This document shows, piece after piece, positions 44,294 to 53,420 of a stretch of DNA of 64,000 nucleotides (positions are counted from its first letter, which is position 1; each line of letters opens with the position of its first letter). The DNA is taken from positions 162,431 through 226,430 of the forward strand of contig JAEWKK010000018.1 in the NCBI GenBank assembly GCA_023386045.1, given 5' to 3'. A program made the position numbers and the translations under genes. Source of the DNA: Bacteroidota bacterium. Its GTDB lineage: Bacteria; Bacteroidota; Bacteroidia; Chitinophagales; Chitinophagaceae. Below the pieces are notes generated by a model. That model had not been told where the DNA came from. It made no database searches and saw only the letters and a list, made by a program, of their open reading frames with translations.

Positions 44294-45847
44294 GTGAACA
44301 AGGAATTAATTATTAATTCTACTGCCCTTGGCGTAGACATTGCCTTATTAGAGGACAAAAAGCTCGTGGAGCTTCACAGCGAAAAAAGCGATGGACGCTT
44401 TGCTGTTGGGGACCTGTACCTGGGCAAGGTCAAAAAACTCATCCCGGGCCTGAATGCCGCATTTGTTGATGTTGGCTATGAAAAAGACGCATTTCTTCAT
44501 TATACGGACCTGAGTCCCTATGCAAGATCACTGCTTAAATTCACACAGCTTTCCATCAATGATAAATCTCCTGACCTGCTGGATTTCGGTCAGTTCACTG
44601 TTGAACCCGAGATCATCAAAACCGGCAAGATCAACGAGGTATTGAACGGAAAGCCCAACATCCTCGTACAGATCCTCAAAGAACCCATCGCTGCAAAAGG
44701 TCCCAGGCTTAGTTGTGAAATCTCCTTGCCTGGAAGGTTTGTTGTACTCACACCATTCAATGACATCATTGCTGTTTCAAGAAAGATCCATTCTTCAGAA
44801 GAAAGGAAAAGATTACAGAGGATCGTTGAATCCATCAAGCCAAAAAATTTTGGTGTTATTGTTCGAACCGCTGCTGAGGGAAAGAATACGGCTGAATTGC
44901 ACGAAGACCTTACTGAACTTTCAGCCATGTGGAAAACCATCCAGCAAAACCTGAAAGGAGCTGTTGCACCAGCAAAAATCCTGAGCGAACAAACAAAAAC
45001 CACCAGCATTCTCCGAGACCTGCTGAATGCTGATTTTAACCGCATTGTTACCAACGACAAGGGTATTTATCAGGATGCAAAAAATTATATCCAGCGCATT
45101 GCTCCTGAAAAAGCGGAGATTGTTGGCTTCCATCAGAATGGTGCACCCATCTTCGACCAGTTCGGCATCACCAGGCAGGTAAAGGCCAGCTTCGGGAAAA
45201 CGGTAAACCTGAATAGTGGCGCCTACCTGATCATAGAACATACAGAAGCTTTGCACGTGGTCGACGTAAACAGCGGATACAAGAGCGTAAGCAATAACCA
45301 GGAACAGAATGCACTCGAAACCAACCTGGAAGCTGCAGAAGAAATTGCAAGACAACTCAGGCTGAGAGATATTGGAGGGATCATCGTGGTTGACTTCATT
45401 GACATGAAGTTCCCTGATAACAAAAAGAAGCTTATTGAAGCCATGGAAAACTTCATGCGTCCCGACAGGGCAAAGCATGCAGTTTTACCGATCTCAAAAT
45501 TTGGCCTCATGCAGATCACGCGCCAGCGGATGCGTCCTGAAGTCAATATCAATACGCAGGAGGTTTGTCCTACCTGTAATGGAACAGGCAAGATTGCTTC
45601 AACCCTGATCCTGGAAGATGAAATTGAAAAGAACCTGACCTACCTCTTTACTCATAAACATCGCAACCTCACCCTGGTGGTGCATCCAATCGTTTATGCC
45701 TATATGACCAAGGGCTGGCTTTGGAGCAAGGCTTCCAAATGGAAGAGAAAATACAAGCAGGGTATCAATTTTAAACAGGATACCAACTACCACCTCACCG
45801 AATTCAAGTTCTTCGATAGCAATGGAGAAGAGATCAAACTTATATAA
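44294..45847 (+). CDS. rng: ribonuclease E/G family protein
   Basis: A 517-residue RNase G-type endoribonuclease. The start is GTG (44294). The S1-like RNA-binding domain (about 35-120) has 'GDLYLGKVKKLIPGLNAAFVDVGYEKDAFLHYTDL'. The catalytic DNase-I-like part holds 'VDVNSGYKS' and 'GGIIVVDFIDMKF', the two acidic magnesium sites. The zinc-link 'CPTCNGTGKI' follows. It lacks the long C-terminal degradosome scaffold of RNase E. It processes rRNA and mRNA ends. It follows the COX24-like gene after a terminator. Confidence 0.94.
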   Translation: MNKELIINSTALGVDIALLEDKKLVELHSEKSDGRFAVGDLYLGKVKKLIPGLNAAFVDVGYEKDAFLHYTDLSPYARSLLKFTQLSINDKSPDLLDFGQFTVEPEIIKTGKINEVLNGKPNILVQILKEPIAAKGPRLSCEISLPGRFVVLTPFNDIIAVSRKIHSSEERKRLQRIVESIKPKNFGVIVRTAAEGKNTAELHEDLTELSAMWKTIQQNLKGAVAPAKILSEQTKTTSILRDLLNADFNRIVTNDKGIYQDAKNYIQRIAPEKAEIVGFHQNGAPIFDQFGITRQVKASFGKTVNLNSGAYLIIEHTEALHVVDVNSGYKSVSNNQEQNALETNLEAAEEIARQLRLRDIGGIIVVDFIDMKFPDNKKKLIEAMENFMRPDRAKHAVLPISKFGLMQITRQRMRPEVNINTQEVCPTCNGTGKIASTLILEDEIEKNLTYLFTHKHRNLTLVVHPIVYAYMTKGWLWSKASKWKRKYKQGINFKQDTNYHLTEFKFFDSNGEEIKLI

Positions 45848-45848
45848 A

Positions 45849-45876
45849 AGAATCCCCGCCAGAAGCGGGGATTTTT
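45849..45876. terminator. terminator between rng and the metallopeptidase gene
   Basis: Perfect 9-bp stem AATCCCCGC/GCGGGGATT (45849-45857 with 45863-45871), loop CAGAA, then TTTTATTTT on the + strand. It terminates rng, and probably also acts from the minus side. Confidence 0.8.
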
Positions 45877-45895
45877 ATTTTAAGGTTTGATTGGA

Positions 45896-46588
45896 TTAAT
45901 TCCTGTCACGGCTGCCGAGGTAAACCAGGATGTACTGAACCAGGGTCACCACTGCAGCAAGAGCTGCTACCACATAGGTCATGGCAGCCCAGGTAAGGGC
46001 GCTTTTTGCCTTTGGATATTCGCCAGAATTAGTGATGTTGGCCCTGTTGAGCCAGGCAAGAGCCCTTCGGCTGGCATCGAATTCTACCGGAAGTGTGATC
46101 AGTGAAAAAAGTACCGTTACGGCAAATAAACCAATTCCTACCAACAGCAGTGTAGTGTTGCCGGACGCAGCCATGAAAACGCCGATCAGAAGAACCCAGT
46201 TAACAATTGAAGAACTGAACTGAACGGCCGGAACCAGCTTGCTCCTCAGGTTCAGCCAGGCATAAGCCTCTGCATGCTGCACTGCGTGGCCGGTTTCGTG
46301 GGCTGCCACTGCGGCGGCGGCCACACTATAATTATTATATACTTCCGGACTGAGGTTGATGGTTTTATTGACCGGGTTGTAGTGATCGCTCAGGTAACCC
46401 TCAACAGAAACCACTTTAACGTCAAATATGCCATTCTCGCGGAGCATTTTCTCGGCGATATCCCTTCCTGTCAGCCGGGCGGAAAGGGGGATCTTGCTGA
46501 ATCCGGCGAAGCGGCTCTTCATGATCATGGAGACGACCATGCTGATACCGATAAATATAAAGGAAACAATTAATATGGACGGTGTCAT
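45896..46588 (-). CDS. membrane zinc metallopeptidase (YugP family)
   Basis: A 230-residue integral-membrane zincin. The HExxH-type site is in 'AAVAAHETGHAVQHAEAY' (~88-105). 'GVFDVKVVSVEGYLSDHYNPVNKTINLSPEVY'-like N-terminal half and 'LITLPVEFDASRRALAWL' are the YugP/DUF2012 hallmarks. About five membrane helices are predicted. The substrate is unknown. It converges on rng across a shared terminator and is monocistronic. Confidence 0.9.
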   Translation of the reverse strand: MTPSILIVSFIFIGISMVVSMIMKSRFAGFSKIPLSARLTGRDIAEKMLRENGIFDVKVVSVEGYLSDHYNPVNKTINLSPEVYNNYSVAAAAVAAHETGHAVQHAEAYAWLNLRSKLVPAVQFSSSIVNWVLLIGVFMAASGNTTLLLVGIGLFAVTVLFSLITLPVEFDASRRALAWLNRANITNSGEYPKAKSALTWAAMTYVVAALAAVVTLVQYILVYLGSRDRN

Positions 46589-46849
46589 TTTATTTGATTT
46601 TTACAGGATGGTCCATCAAATCTATATCCAAATCGGTTGTGGAATAGGTAATTTCAAATTTTGGCAGCGAGTGTGAATGAACTGTCTGCTCACTGTCAGT
46701 TTAGCAGCGAAAAAAAATTATGAGCACTCTAAAAGCCCTTTTGTTATCTGTTGGTTTTCAGTAATTTATAAGGGATTTTTTGTTAAGGAACCTTATATAA
46801 AATGATGCAAAAGTTATTCACAAGGCCAAAAAATAATTTTGTAATGTGG

Positions 46850-46924
46850 GGCAGATTTGTAATTTAGTGTCAGAATTTAATGGGTTAGTAAGTAAGAGGG
46901 TTGATCGAAAGATCAGCCCTTTTT
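46850..46924 (+). ncRNA. candidate small RNA upstream of radA
   Basis: A TAnnTTTG match at 46837-46844 is followed after about 50 bp by an intrinsic terminator (stem 46897-46906 with 46911-46920, GAAA loop, TTTT). No gene lies between, so the terminator would end an RNA of about 70 nt starting near 46850. No -33 TTG at normal spacing was found and I recognise no family. Low confidence. Confidence 0.3.
46897..46924 (+). terminator. orphan intrinsic terminator before radA
   Basis: Ten-base-pair stem with one G-T wobble and a GAAA tetraloop, followed by TTTTT. The preceding gene is on the opposite strand, so this terminator needs an RNA of its own. Confidence 0.75.
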
Positions 46925-46999
46925 ACTGAATATCATTTTCCTGTTTTTTTTATCTCCATTCAATTGTGTTCCTTCCCATTTTTCCTCCTTTACTCCGAT

Positions 47000-47007
47000 T
47001 AATTTTG
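47000..47007 (+). promoter_or_regulatory. -7 box (TAATTTTG) abutting the radA ATG
   Basis: TAATTTTG (47000-47007) ends 4 bp before the radA start, so initiation five to seven bases downstream would give an essentially leaderless mRNA. The nearest TTG is too far upstream for standard spacing. Confidence 0.35.
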
Positions 47008-47011
47008 CCTG

Positions 47012-48388
47012 ATGTCGAAAATTAAAACAGCTTATTTCTGTCAGAATTGTGGTTACGAAAGTGCAAAATGGTCTGGCAGGTGTCCTTCGTGTCAGCAATG
47101 GAACACCTTTGTTGAAGAGTTGATCCAGAAGGATACAAAAAAATCGTCTTCACAGGATTGGCAATCTTATCATGGTGATAAGACAACAAAAAAAATACAG
47201 CTTCTTCAAAAAATAGAAACCAGGGATACACCGAGAATTGAAACCAGTGATGTAGAACTGAACCGCGTACTGGGTGGTGGCATCGTACCAGGTAGTATTG
47301 TTTTGATTGCAGGAGAACCCGGAATTGGTAAATCAACCTTATTCCTTCAGATGGGGCTGCAGCTTCAGGGTGTGACTACACTGTATATTAGTGGAGAAGA
47401 AAGTGAACAACAAATAAAAATGCGTGCTGACCGCATTGGCATGCAAAATCAAAATTTTTATCTCCTTACAGAAACAGGAACGCAGGCCATATTTGCCGAG
47501 ATCAAAAAATTAAGACCCGATGTGATCATTGTTGATTCAATACAAACACTTGAATCACCATTTATAGATTCTTCACCTGGAAGTGTTTCCCAGATCAGGG
47601 AGTGTGCAGCCGAGTTCCAGCAATTTGCAAAAGAAACCAACACTCCGGTTTTTCTAATTGGTCATATTACCAAAGAAGGAAGTATCGCAGGTCCTAAAAT
47701 CCTGGAACATATGGTAGATACTGTGCTTCAGTTTGAAGGCGATCGTCATTATGCATACAGGATATTGAGAACACTAAAGAATCGTTTTGGCAGCACCTCT
47801 GAACTGGGCATTTATCAGATGAATGAAACTGGAATGCGACCTGTCCTCAATCCAAGTGAGATCCTGATCACACAAAAGGAAGACCAGCTTAGTGGCGTTG
47901 CCATTGCAGCCACCATTGAAGGACAAAGACCTTTATTAATAGAAGTTCAGGCCCTCGTCACACAATCTGTGTACGGTACCCCACAACGCACGGTTAGCGG
48001 ATTTGACCTCAGAAGATTGCAACTGCTACTGGCCGTACTTGAAAAAAGAGGTGGATTTCATTTCGGCGTAAAAGATGTTTTCCTGAATATCGCAGGAGGC
48101 TTGAAAGTAGAAGATCCTTCCATTGATCTCGCAGTATTGGTAGCCCTTCTTTCATCTTATGAAGATGTGCCGCTTTCCCATGAAATTTGTTTTGCCGGCG
48201 AAGTGGGACTAAGTGGTGAGATCCGCGTAGTGAACAGGATAGAGCAAAGGATTGCCGAAGCTGAAAAGCTGGGTTTTAAAAAGATCATCGTTTCAAAATA
48301 CCACCAGAAAACCATCAATAAAGAAAAATCAAAAATCGAAGTGATCACCATGGGCAGAGTGGATGAAGTATATCGCTTCCTGTTTTAA
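47012..48388 (+). CDS. radA: DNA repair protein RadA
   Basis: A 458-residue RecA-like protein that drives branch migration in recombination. It has an N-terminal zinc finger (C10, C13, C24, C27), Walker A 'GEPGIGKST' (101-109), the RadA-specific 'LKNRFGSTSELGIY' (KNRFG motif) and a C-terminal Lon-like/S16 domain ('FCFAGEVGLSGEIRVV'-type, here 'ICFAGEVGLSGEIRVVNR'). All motifs are intact and length is typical. A possible leaderless -7 box abuts the ATG. comF follows 40 bp downstream. Confidence 0.96.
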   Translation: MSKIKTAYFCQNCGYESAKWSGRCPSCQQWNTFVEELIQKDTKKSSSQDWQSYHGDKTTKKIQLLQKIETRDTPRIETSDVELNRVLGGGIVPGSIVLIAGEPGIGKSTLFLQMGLQLQGVTTLYISGEESEQQIKMRADRIGMQNQNFYLLTETGTQAIFAEIKKLRPDVIIVDSIQTLESPFIDSSPGSVSQIRECAAEFQQFAKETNTPVFLIGHITKEGSIAGPKILEHMVDTVLQFEGDRHYAYRILRTLKNRFGSTSELGIYQMNETGMRPVLNPSEILITQKEDQLSGVAIAATIEGQRPLLIEVQALVTQSVYGTPQRTVSGFDLRRLQLLLAVLEKRGGFHFGVKDVFLNIAGGLKVEDPSIDLAVLVALLSSYEDVPLSHEICFAGEVGLSGEIRVVNRIEQRIAEAEKLGFKKIIVSKYHQKTINKEKSKIEVITMGRVDEVYRFLF

Positions 48389-48428
48389 TCCTCCTTTTAT
48401 GTGTTGAAAAAAACAAGGTTAACTGTTA

Positions 48429-49178
48429 TTGGCCTTGTATTTTAAGTTCCTGAAAAATTTACTATCACAAGGAGTTTCTACCTGGGCAGTTGATTTAAAA
48501 AATGCTTTGTTTCACCTTGCATTTCCTCATGTATGTGAAGGTTGTGGTTGCGATATTCCTGATCCTTCCCAGCTTCTTTGCCTTTCCTGCCTGGGCTCTC
48601 TTCCACAAACCAGTTTTCATTTGCATGGAAACAACCCCGTGGAAAAATTGTTCTGGGGCCGGCTGCCAATAACTCATGCCACTGCACAATATTATTTTAC
48701 CAAGGCTTCTCTTATGCAAAGGCTGATGCACCAGTTGAAATACAAGGGCAATAAAGAAGCAGGCTTATACCTTGGTCGTTTAATGGGCCAGGCGCTATCT
48801 GCTTCCAACAGGTTTATACATACCGATGTACTGGTACCACTTCCTCTTCACCGCTTACGCGAAAAACAAAGAGGATATAACCAGGCTGCATTATTATGCC
48901 AGGGAATTTCCGAGGTCATGAACAAACCGGTACTGAAAAACATTGTTGGCAGAACCATTCAAACAGAAAGCCAGACAAAAAAAGGAAGGATCAGCCGCTG
49001 GCAAAATATTGAAGGACGATTTGAATTACTTGATACAAGTGATATAAAAGACAAACACGTCCTGTTGGTGGATGATGTAGTAACTACCGGTGCTACTCTT
49101 GAATCCTGCGGACGTGCTTTAATGGAAGGAGGCCTGAAGAAACTAAGCATCGCCACACTTTGTTTTTCGTCGCACTAG
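48429..49178 (+). CDS. ComF family phosphoribosyltransferase-like protein
   Basis: A 249-residue ComF/GntX-type protein. It has an N-terminal four-cysteine cluster in 'CEGCGCDIPDPSQLLCLSCLG' and a PRTase domain with 'DVLVPLPLHRLREKQRGYNQA' and the PRPP loop 'HVLLVDDVVTTGATLESCG'. In competent bacteria ComF aids DNA uptake; elsewhere its role is unclear. Start is a TTG at 48429, because no in-frame ATG precedes the cysteine cluster. It follows radA closely, the two perhaps sharing a transcript. Confidence 0.88.
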   Translation: MALYFKFLKNLLSQGVSTWAVDLKNALFHLAFPHVCEGCGCDIPDPSQLLCLSCLGSLPQTSFHLHGNNPVEKLFWGRLPITHATAQYYFTKASLMQRLMHQLKYKGNKEAGLYLGRLMGQALSASNRFIHTDVLVPLPLHRLREKQRGYNQAALLCQGISEVMNKPVLKNIVGRTIQTESQTKKGRISRWQNIEGRFELLDTSDIKDKHVLLVDDVVTTGATLESCGRALMEGGLKKLSIATLCFSSH

Positions 49179-49192
49179 TGTATTTTTAAGCC

Positions 49193-50593
49193 ATGAAGCC
49201 TGTGAAAGATCTGTTATTCATTATCATTCTTACTGCCACTGTCATTTCATGCAGGAAGGAATCATTCACCAATAACCCGGGCGATATTCTTCAAACCTCG
49301 GTTGAAAGCCTGCAATTTGATACTGTATTCACAACAACAGGTTCCATCACCCAGGTAGTCAAAATCATCAATCCCAATAAAAAAGGAATTCATATCAATT
49401 CTGTTCGTCTTATGGGTGGCGTTAACTCTCCCTACAAGATCAATGTGGATGGCATACCCGGACCTGAAGTTCAACAGGTAGACGTACCGGGTGATGACAG
49501 CATTTATGTTTTTGTAAGTGTTCACATAGATCCCAATGCATCCACCTTACCATTTATAGTAGAGGACAGCATCGAGATAAAATATAATAGCAATATCAAA
49601 AAGATCAAACTGGAAGCTTATGGCCAGAATGCCCATTTTTTAAAGAATAAAGAGATCACCGGTTCTGAAACCTGGAACAATGACCTGCCTTATGTAATTC
49701 TTGGCCGACTTACTGTTGACACCAATGCCCTGCTTACAATTAATAAAGGCTGCAGGATTTATATGCATGCGGATGCGCCATTTATTGTTCATGGAAGTCT
49801 GCAGGTGAATGGAGAGAAGTGGGACAGCACAAGGGTTGTTTTTGCAGGCGACAGGCTTGACCTTCCTTATCGAGAATTTCCAGCAGCTTATCCTGGTATC
49901 ATCTTCACGGATATGAGCCAGAACAATATCATTAATTATGGCATCATTAAAAACGCTTACCAGGGTGTTGTTGTAACGGATCCTTCTGCACTTCCAAAGC
50001 TCACCCTGAATGAAACCATCATTGACAATGCATATGATGCAGGTCTGATAGGTGTGAACACCAGCATCGTTGCCAAAAATCTGCTGGTCAGCAATTGTGG
50101 CAAAAGTATCATGCTGGTTCAGGGTGGCAGCTATAATTTTGAACATGTAACAGTAACTACAGTCTCCAACAATTTTATCCAGCACAAAGAGCCAGCACTG
50201 GTGGTCACCAATTTCATCAACCAGAATAATATACCTGTTACTGCCAACCTGAATGCTGTCTTTCGCAATTGCATCTTCTGGGGTGAGGCCAATGGACTGG
50301 TGGAAGATGAAGTAGTGGTGCTAAAGCAGGGAAACACAGTTTTTAATGTAAGTTTTGACCAGGTATTGTGGAGGATGACCAACAATCCACAAAATGCTGT
50401 AGTAGCAGGAGCCATCAATAACCAGGATCCGCTTTTTGACAGCATCAATACTGCTGAAAAGATCTATAGCTTCCGCCTTCAGGAAAATTCCCCGGCCATT
50501 AATAAAGGAGTATCAACCGGATTGGCTATTGACCTCGATGGTGCACCAAGACCCGTTGGCCTGCCTGACCTTGGCGCTTATGAGAAACAGTAA
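49193..50593 (+). CDS. surface lipoprotein with parallel beta-helix/choice-of-anchor fold
   Basis: A 466-residue lipoprotein: signal peptide 'LLFIIILTATVISC' with acylated Cys20. The middle shows right-handed beta-helix turns ('GCRIYMHADAPFIVHGSLQVNG', 'IINYGIIKNAYQGVVV'). The end 'AIDLDGAPRPVGLPDLGAYE' is the choice-of-anchor Q-type hallmark. Such folds bind or cut polysaccharides or anchor at the surface, but no catalytic residues are evident. Start 15 bp after comF. Function unknown. Confidence 0.8.
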   Translation: MKPVKDLLFIIILTATVISCRKESFTNNPGDILQTSVESLQFDTVFTTTGSITQVVKIINPNKKGIHINSVRLMGGVNSPYKINVDGIPGPEVQQVDVPGDDSIYVFVSVHIDPNASTLPFIVEDSIEIKYNSNIKKIKLEAYGQNAHFLKNKEITGSETWNNDLPYVILGRLTVDTNALLTINKGCRIYMHADAPFIVHGSLQVNGEKWDSTRVVFAGDRLDLPYREFPAAYPGIIFTDMSQNNIINYGIIKNAYQGVVVTDPSALPKLTLNETIIDNAYDAGLIGVNTSIVAKNLLVSNCGKSIMLVQGGSYNFEHVTVTTVSNNFIQHKEPALVVTNFINQNNIPVTANLNAVFRNCIFWGEANGLVEDEVVVLKQGNTVFNVSFDQVLWRMTNNPQNAVVAGAINNQDPLFDSINTAEKIYSFRLQENSPAINKGVSTGLAIDLDGAPRPVGLPDLGAYEKQ

Positions 50594-50643
50594 TTCTCAA
50601 TAACTCATTTGACTGTTAACATTTATTCATTAATTATGACTTG

Positions 50644-50675
50644 TTTGGACAGGGCAGCCAACCAACCTAACTTTA
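50644..50675 (+). promoter_or_regulatory. promoter of the glutathione peroxidase gene
   Basis: TTTG (50644-50647), 20-bp spacer, then TAACTTTA (50668-50675), seven of eight matches to TAnnTTTG at normal spacing. The ATG is 26 bp further on. Confidence 0.6.
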
Positions 50676-50701
50676 CGTTGTTATTCTATAAACGTTGAAG
50701 A

Positions 50702-51220
50702 ATGAAAACAATTTTTTTGGTGATGATAGCTTCCACTCTTTTTGCCGCAACTTCTATTTATGATTTTAAAGTGGATGGACTCAGCGGAGGCAAGATCGAT
50801 TTTTCTGAATTCAAAGGAAAAAAGATCATGATCGTGAATACCGCTTCTGAATGTGGTTTCACTCCACAATACGAAGACCTGGAAAAACTTTACCAGAAAT
50901 ACAGGGACAAGCTGGTGATCGTGGGTTTTCCTGCCAATAATTTTGGAGGACAGGAACCCGGTACCAACGAAGAGATCAAAGAATTCTGCAAAAAGAATTA
51001 TGGAGTTACCTTTCCAATGGCAGCTAAAGTTTCTGTAAAAGGTGAAAACATTGCACCGCTGTTCAAGTACCTTACAGGTGAAGCCAAAAAATTGGGTGTG
51101 GAAGATCCGATCAAATGGAATTTCACAAAATTCATGATCGATGAAAATGGCAAACTCCTTGAAGTGTTTCCTTCAAAAGTGAAACCCATGAGTGAGGAGA
51201 TCCTGAAATACCTCAACTAA
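50702..51220 (+). CDS. glutathione peroxidase-type thiol peroxidase
   Basis: A 172-residue thioredoxin-fold peroxidase. An N-terminal hydrophobic leader (residues 3-17) suggests export. The catalytic tetrad is in place: peroxidatic Cys51 in 'NTASECGFTPQY', Gln83 in 'PANNFGGQEPG', and Trp138-Asn139 in 'IKWNFTKF'. Cys95 in 'EFCKKNYGVTFP' is the resolving cysteine of thioredoxin-dependent members, so it probably uses thioredoxin rather than glutathione. It reduces hydrogen or lipid peroxides. It has its own promoter and terminator. Confidence 0.94.
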   Translation: MKTIFLVMIASTLFAATSIYDFKVDGLSGGKIDFSEFKGKKIMIVNTASECGFTPQYEDLEKLYQKYRDKLVIVGFPANNFGGQEPGTNEEIKEFCKKNYGVTFPMAAKVSVKGENIAPLFKYLTGEAKKLGVEDPIKWNFTKFMIDENGKLLEVFPSKVKPMSEEILKYLN

Positions 51221-51236
51221 AAATAAAATCATTTTC

Positions 51237-51273
51237 ATAACCATCATCTTTTGCGGATGATGGTTATTTTTTT
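51237..51273. terminator. terminator shared by the peroxidase and methyltransferase genes
   Basis: Perfect 12-bp stem ATAACCATCATC/GATGATGGTTAT (51237-51248 with 51256-51267), 7-base loop, then a T-run on the + strand. The stop codon of the convergent methyltransferase gene (51244-51246) lies within the left arm. Confidence 0.78.
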
Positions 51274-51975
51274 GCCAAGTCCAGTGATCTCGGGCATTTC
51301 ATCACAGCCTACTTCTTCTTTCCAGAATTTTTCATCATTAAATACCTCAACTACCAAAGGAAAATCTCCATCCTGAGAATAAATGCTGCCTCCTTTTGAA
51401 AGCAAAGGATATAAATATTTCAAACAGGTACGGGTACTGCTGGCCAGGTCAACATCCAGGTAAGCAAGTGCAACAGGCTCTTTGAACAAAGGCATGGTAT
51501 CTTCAAACCAGCCTTTCATGAAATGACATTTTTTCACCATCCCATACTTGGAGACATTTTCTTTCACTTCATCCAGAGAACCGGAAAATTTTCCTCCTTC
51601 AAACCATCCTTCAATCGAATGTCCTTCAAGGCTTTTTTGATGAGCCTCCTGGTTTTCTGGCAGTCCTTCAAAAGAATCAAAAACAAAAACCTCTCTTTGA
51701 ACATGATCCGCAAACAAAGAGATCTTGCAGGTGCTTGCACCCTTAAATGCTCCCGCTTCTACAATGCATCCCGGTACTTCCTTCGGCAATTTTAAAATGG
51801 CCATGAGAAATTGAAGAATGTGACTGGCATTGTGGGCTGATTTGACATTTTTATCAACTCTGTTCAATTTATTGAGCCATTCTTTCTGTTCCTGGAAGGA
51901 GGGAAAAAAAGTAGCCATTTCTTTCTGGATCTTCGCCAGTGCTGAATATTCCCTGAACAGTTGAAGAATCTTCAT
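51244..51975 (-). CDS. TylF/MycF-type class I methyltransferase
   Basis: About 243 residues from the ATG at 51975 ('MKILQLFREYSAL'); the frame open further to 52101 would run through the start of holB and is not used. The S-adenosylmethionine fold is visible in 'GCIVEAGAFKGASTCKISLFAD' (motif I), 'FVFDSFEGLPE' and 'LAYLDVDLASSTRTCLKYLYPLL', the family signature. Related enzymes methylate sugar or macrolide hydroxyls with magnesium. It is divergent from holB by 45 bp, and its substrate is unknown; glycan or lipid O-methylation is a fair guess. Confidence 0.85.
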   Translation of the reverse strand: MKILQLFREYSALAKIQKEMATFFPSFQEQKEWLNKLNRVDKNVKSAHNASHILQFLMAILKLPKEVPGCIVEAGAFKGASTCKISLFADHVQREVFVFDSFEGLPENQEAHQKSLEGHSIEGWFEGGKFSGSLDEVKENVSKYGMVKKCHFMKGWFEDTMPLFKEPVALAYLDVDLASSTRTCLKYLYPLLSKGGSIYSQDGDFPLVVEVFNDEKFWKEEVGCDEMPEITGLGKKITIIRKR

Positions 51976-52020
51976 AGCGGCTAAAATACGTTTTCGTTCC
52001 TTTATTCCGTTTATTTGCCA

Positions 52021-53244
52021 ATGCTTTTCAAAGATGTGATCGGGCAGGAAGAGGTAAAAAAACACCTCGTGGAAATGGTGCAGCACAACCGTCTCAGTCA
52101 TGCACTTATCTTCTTAGGCAAAGAAGGTAGTGGTGCACTTCCACTGGCCATTGCATTTGCACAATATATCAGCCTTCTCCCTGCTGTACAAAATGATGCC
52201 CCTGCTGAAGCTTCACTATTTGGAGAACCTGTAGAAATAAAATTACCATCAACACCAGGTGAAGCAGATGAATGGATGAATAAGCAACCATCCTATCAGA
52301 AAGCAAGTCAACTGGTGCATCCTGATATTCATTATTCCTATCCGGTTGTCACTAAAAAAGCAGGCAATCCTCCCCTTAGTGCTGATTATGGAGCTGAATG
52401 GCGGGAGTTCCTGCAGCAGTTGCCTTACGGAAATGTGTACGACTGGCTTCAGTTTATTGGTGCTGAAAATAAACAGGGAAATATTACAGCCAATGAATGC
52501 AATGATATCATTCGCAAGCTGAACCTGAAAAGTTTTGAAAGCGGTTACAAGATCCTGCTCATGTGGATGCCTGAATACCTGGGCAAGGAAGGAAATAAAT
52601 TACTCAAGCTCATTGAAGAGCCGCCAGCGGATACCCTGTTCATTCTTGTTGCAGAAAACGAAAGCAGTATTCTTTCCACCATACTTTCCCGTTGCCAGCT
52701 GGTGAAGATACCAGCACTTGAATCTTCTGATATTGAAAATGTCCTGCTGGCTAAAAAAGCAGGATCCCCGGAGCAGGTTAAAAATATTGCTAATGCCAGT
52801 CATGGTAATTACCGCGAAGCCCTGCAACTGCTGCAGCATGCTGATGAAGATTTTCATGGCCTTCTGCGCGAATGGCTGAACGCAACCCTGCGCAACCAAA
52901 CCATCGCCCAGGTAAAGATGATTGAAGAAATCGCCCGGCTTGGAAGGGAAAAACAAAAGCAGTTTCTGCGTTATTTCACCCATTTGCTGGAAGGAGCGGT
53001 AAGGCTCCAGGTAATGGATGAAACTTCCAGGCAAAAGCTACAGGATGCCATGTCTGAAAGTGAAAGGGATTTTGTAGGAAAACTCAATAAGGCCATAAGC
53101 CTTGAGCAAAAAGAAGCCATTGCCACTGAGCTGGACAAGGCTGGTTATTATATAGAAAGAAATGCCAACGCCAAGATCCTCTTCCACGCACTAACGATAA
53201 AGATCTTCCATATTGTAAAAAACAATATCGTGATCACGGCTTAA
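52021..53244 (+). CDS. holB: DNA polymerase III delta' subunit
   Basis: A 407-residue clamp-loader AAA+ ATPase-like subunit. It begins at the ATG 52021 ('MLFKDVIGQEEVKKHLVEM'). A TTG two codons upstream is an alternative. Signature stretches are 'NRLSHALIFLGKEGSGALPLAIAFAQ' (P-loop-like), 'ESGYKILLMWMPEYLGKEGNKLLKLIEEPPADTLFILVAE' and 'ILSTILSRCQLVKIP' (sensor 1 with SRC motif). It helps load the sliding clamp. The next gene on the same strand is ricT; holB-ricT order also occurs in Firmicutes. Confidence 0.9.
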   Translation: MLFKDVIGQEEVKKHLVEMVQHNRLSHALIFLGKEGSGALPLAIAFAQYISLLPAVQNDAPAEASLFGEPVEIKLPSTPGEADEWMNKQPSYQKASQLVHPDIHYSYPVVTKKAGNPPLSADYGAEWREFLQQLPYGNVYDWLQFIGAENKQGNITANECNDIIRKLNLKSFESGYKILLMWMPEYLGKEGNKLLKLIEEPPADTLFILVAENESSILSTILSRCQLVKIPALESSDIENVLLAKKAGSPEQVKNIANASHGNYREALQLLQHADEDFHGLLREWLNATLRNQTIAQVKMIEEIARLGREKQKQFLRYFTHLLEGAVRLQVMDETSRQKLQDAMSESERDFVGKLNKAISLEQKEAIATELDKAGYYIERNANAKILFHALTIKIFHIVKNNIVITA

Positions 53245-53294
53245 GCAATTCTACATGGATCTGCAATCCCGGTAAAAAAAATTATATTTGCTCT

Positions 53295-53310
53295 ATCCAC
53301 TTCGGTGGAT
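53295..53310 (+). other. UUCG-tetraloop hairpin after holB
   Basis: ATCCAC-TTCG-GTGGAT: 6-bp stem closed by C-G on a TTCG loop, the very stable C(UUCG)G class. It lies 51 bp after the holB stop with no T-run. Confidence 0.5.
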
Positions 53311-53420
53311 TCAATATATATCAGGGGTTATCGGAAAGTGCGGAAGGATTTAAAAAGCTATTCACTACTCGTTATATACTGTTGATGCCTGTTGATTTCA
53401 TCACAGTAACCATTCTTCGT

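Larger units (their letters stand above)
46589..47011. other. 423-bp spacer with a terminator and possible small RNA
   Basis: No protein gene is supported here. The region ends with a strong + strand terminator (46897-46924) that has no gene before it. A -7-like TAATTTTG (46837-46844) and a TTATTCACA word (46814-46822, a DnaA-box match) lie upstream. A short transcript of about 70-80 nt is possible. Confidence 0.45.

Noticed and set aside
44921..45478. 185-codon minus-strand frame opposite rng
   Set aside because: Shadow of the catalytic part of rng.
46814..46822. DnaA-box match as part of an origin
   Set aside because: A single box without a cluster, AT-rich unwinding stretch or dnaA/dnaN nearby.
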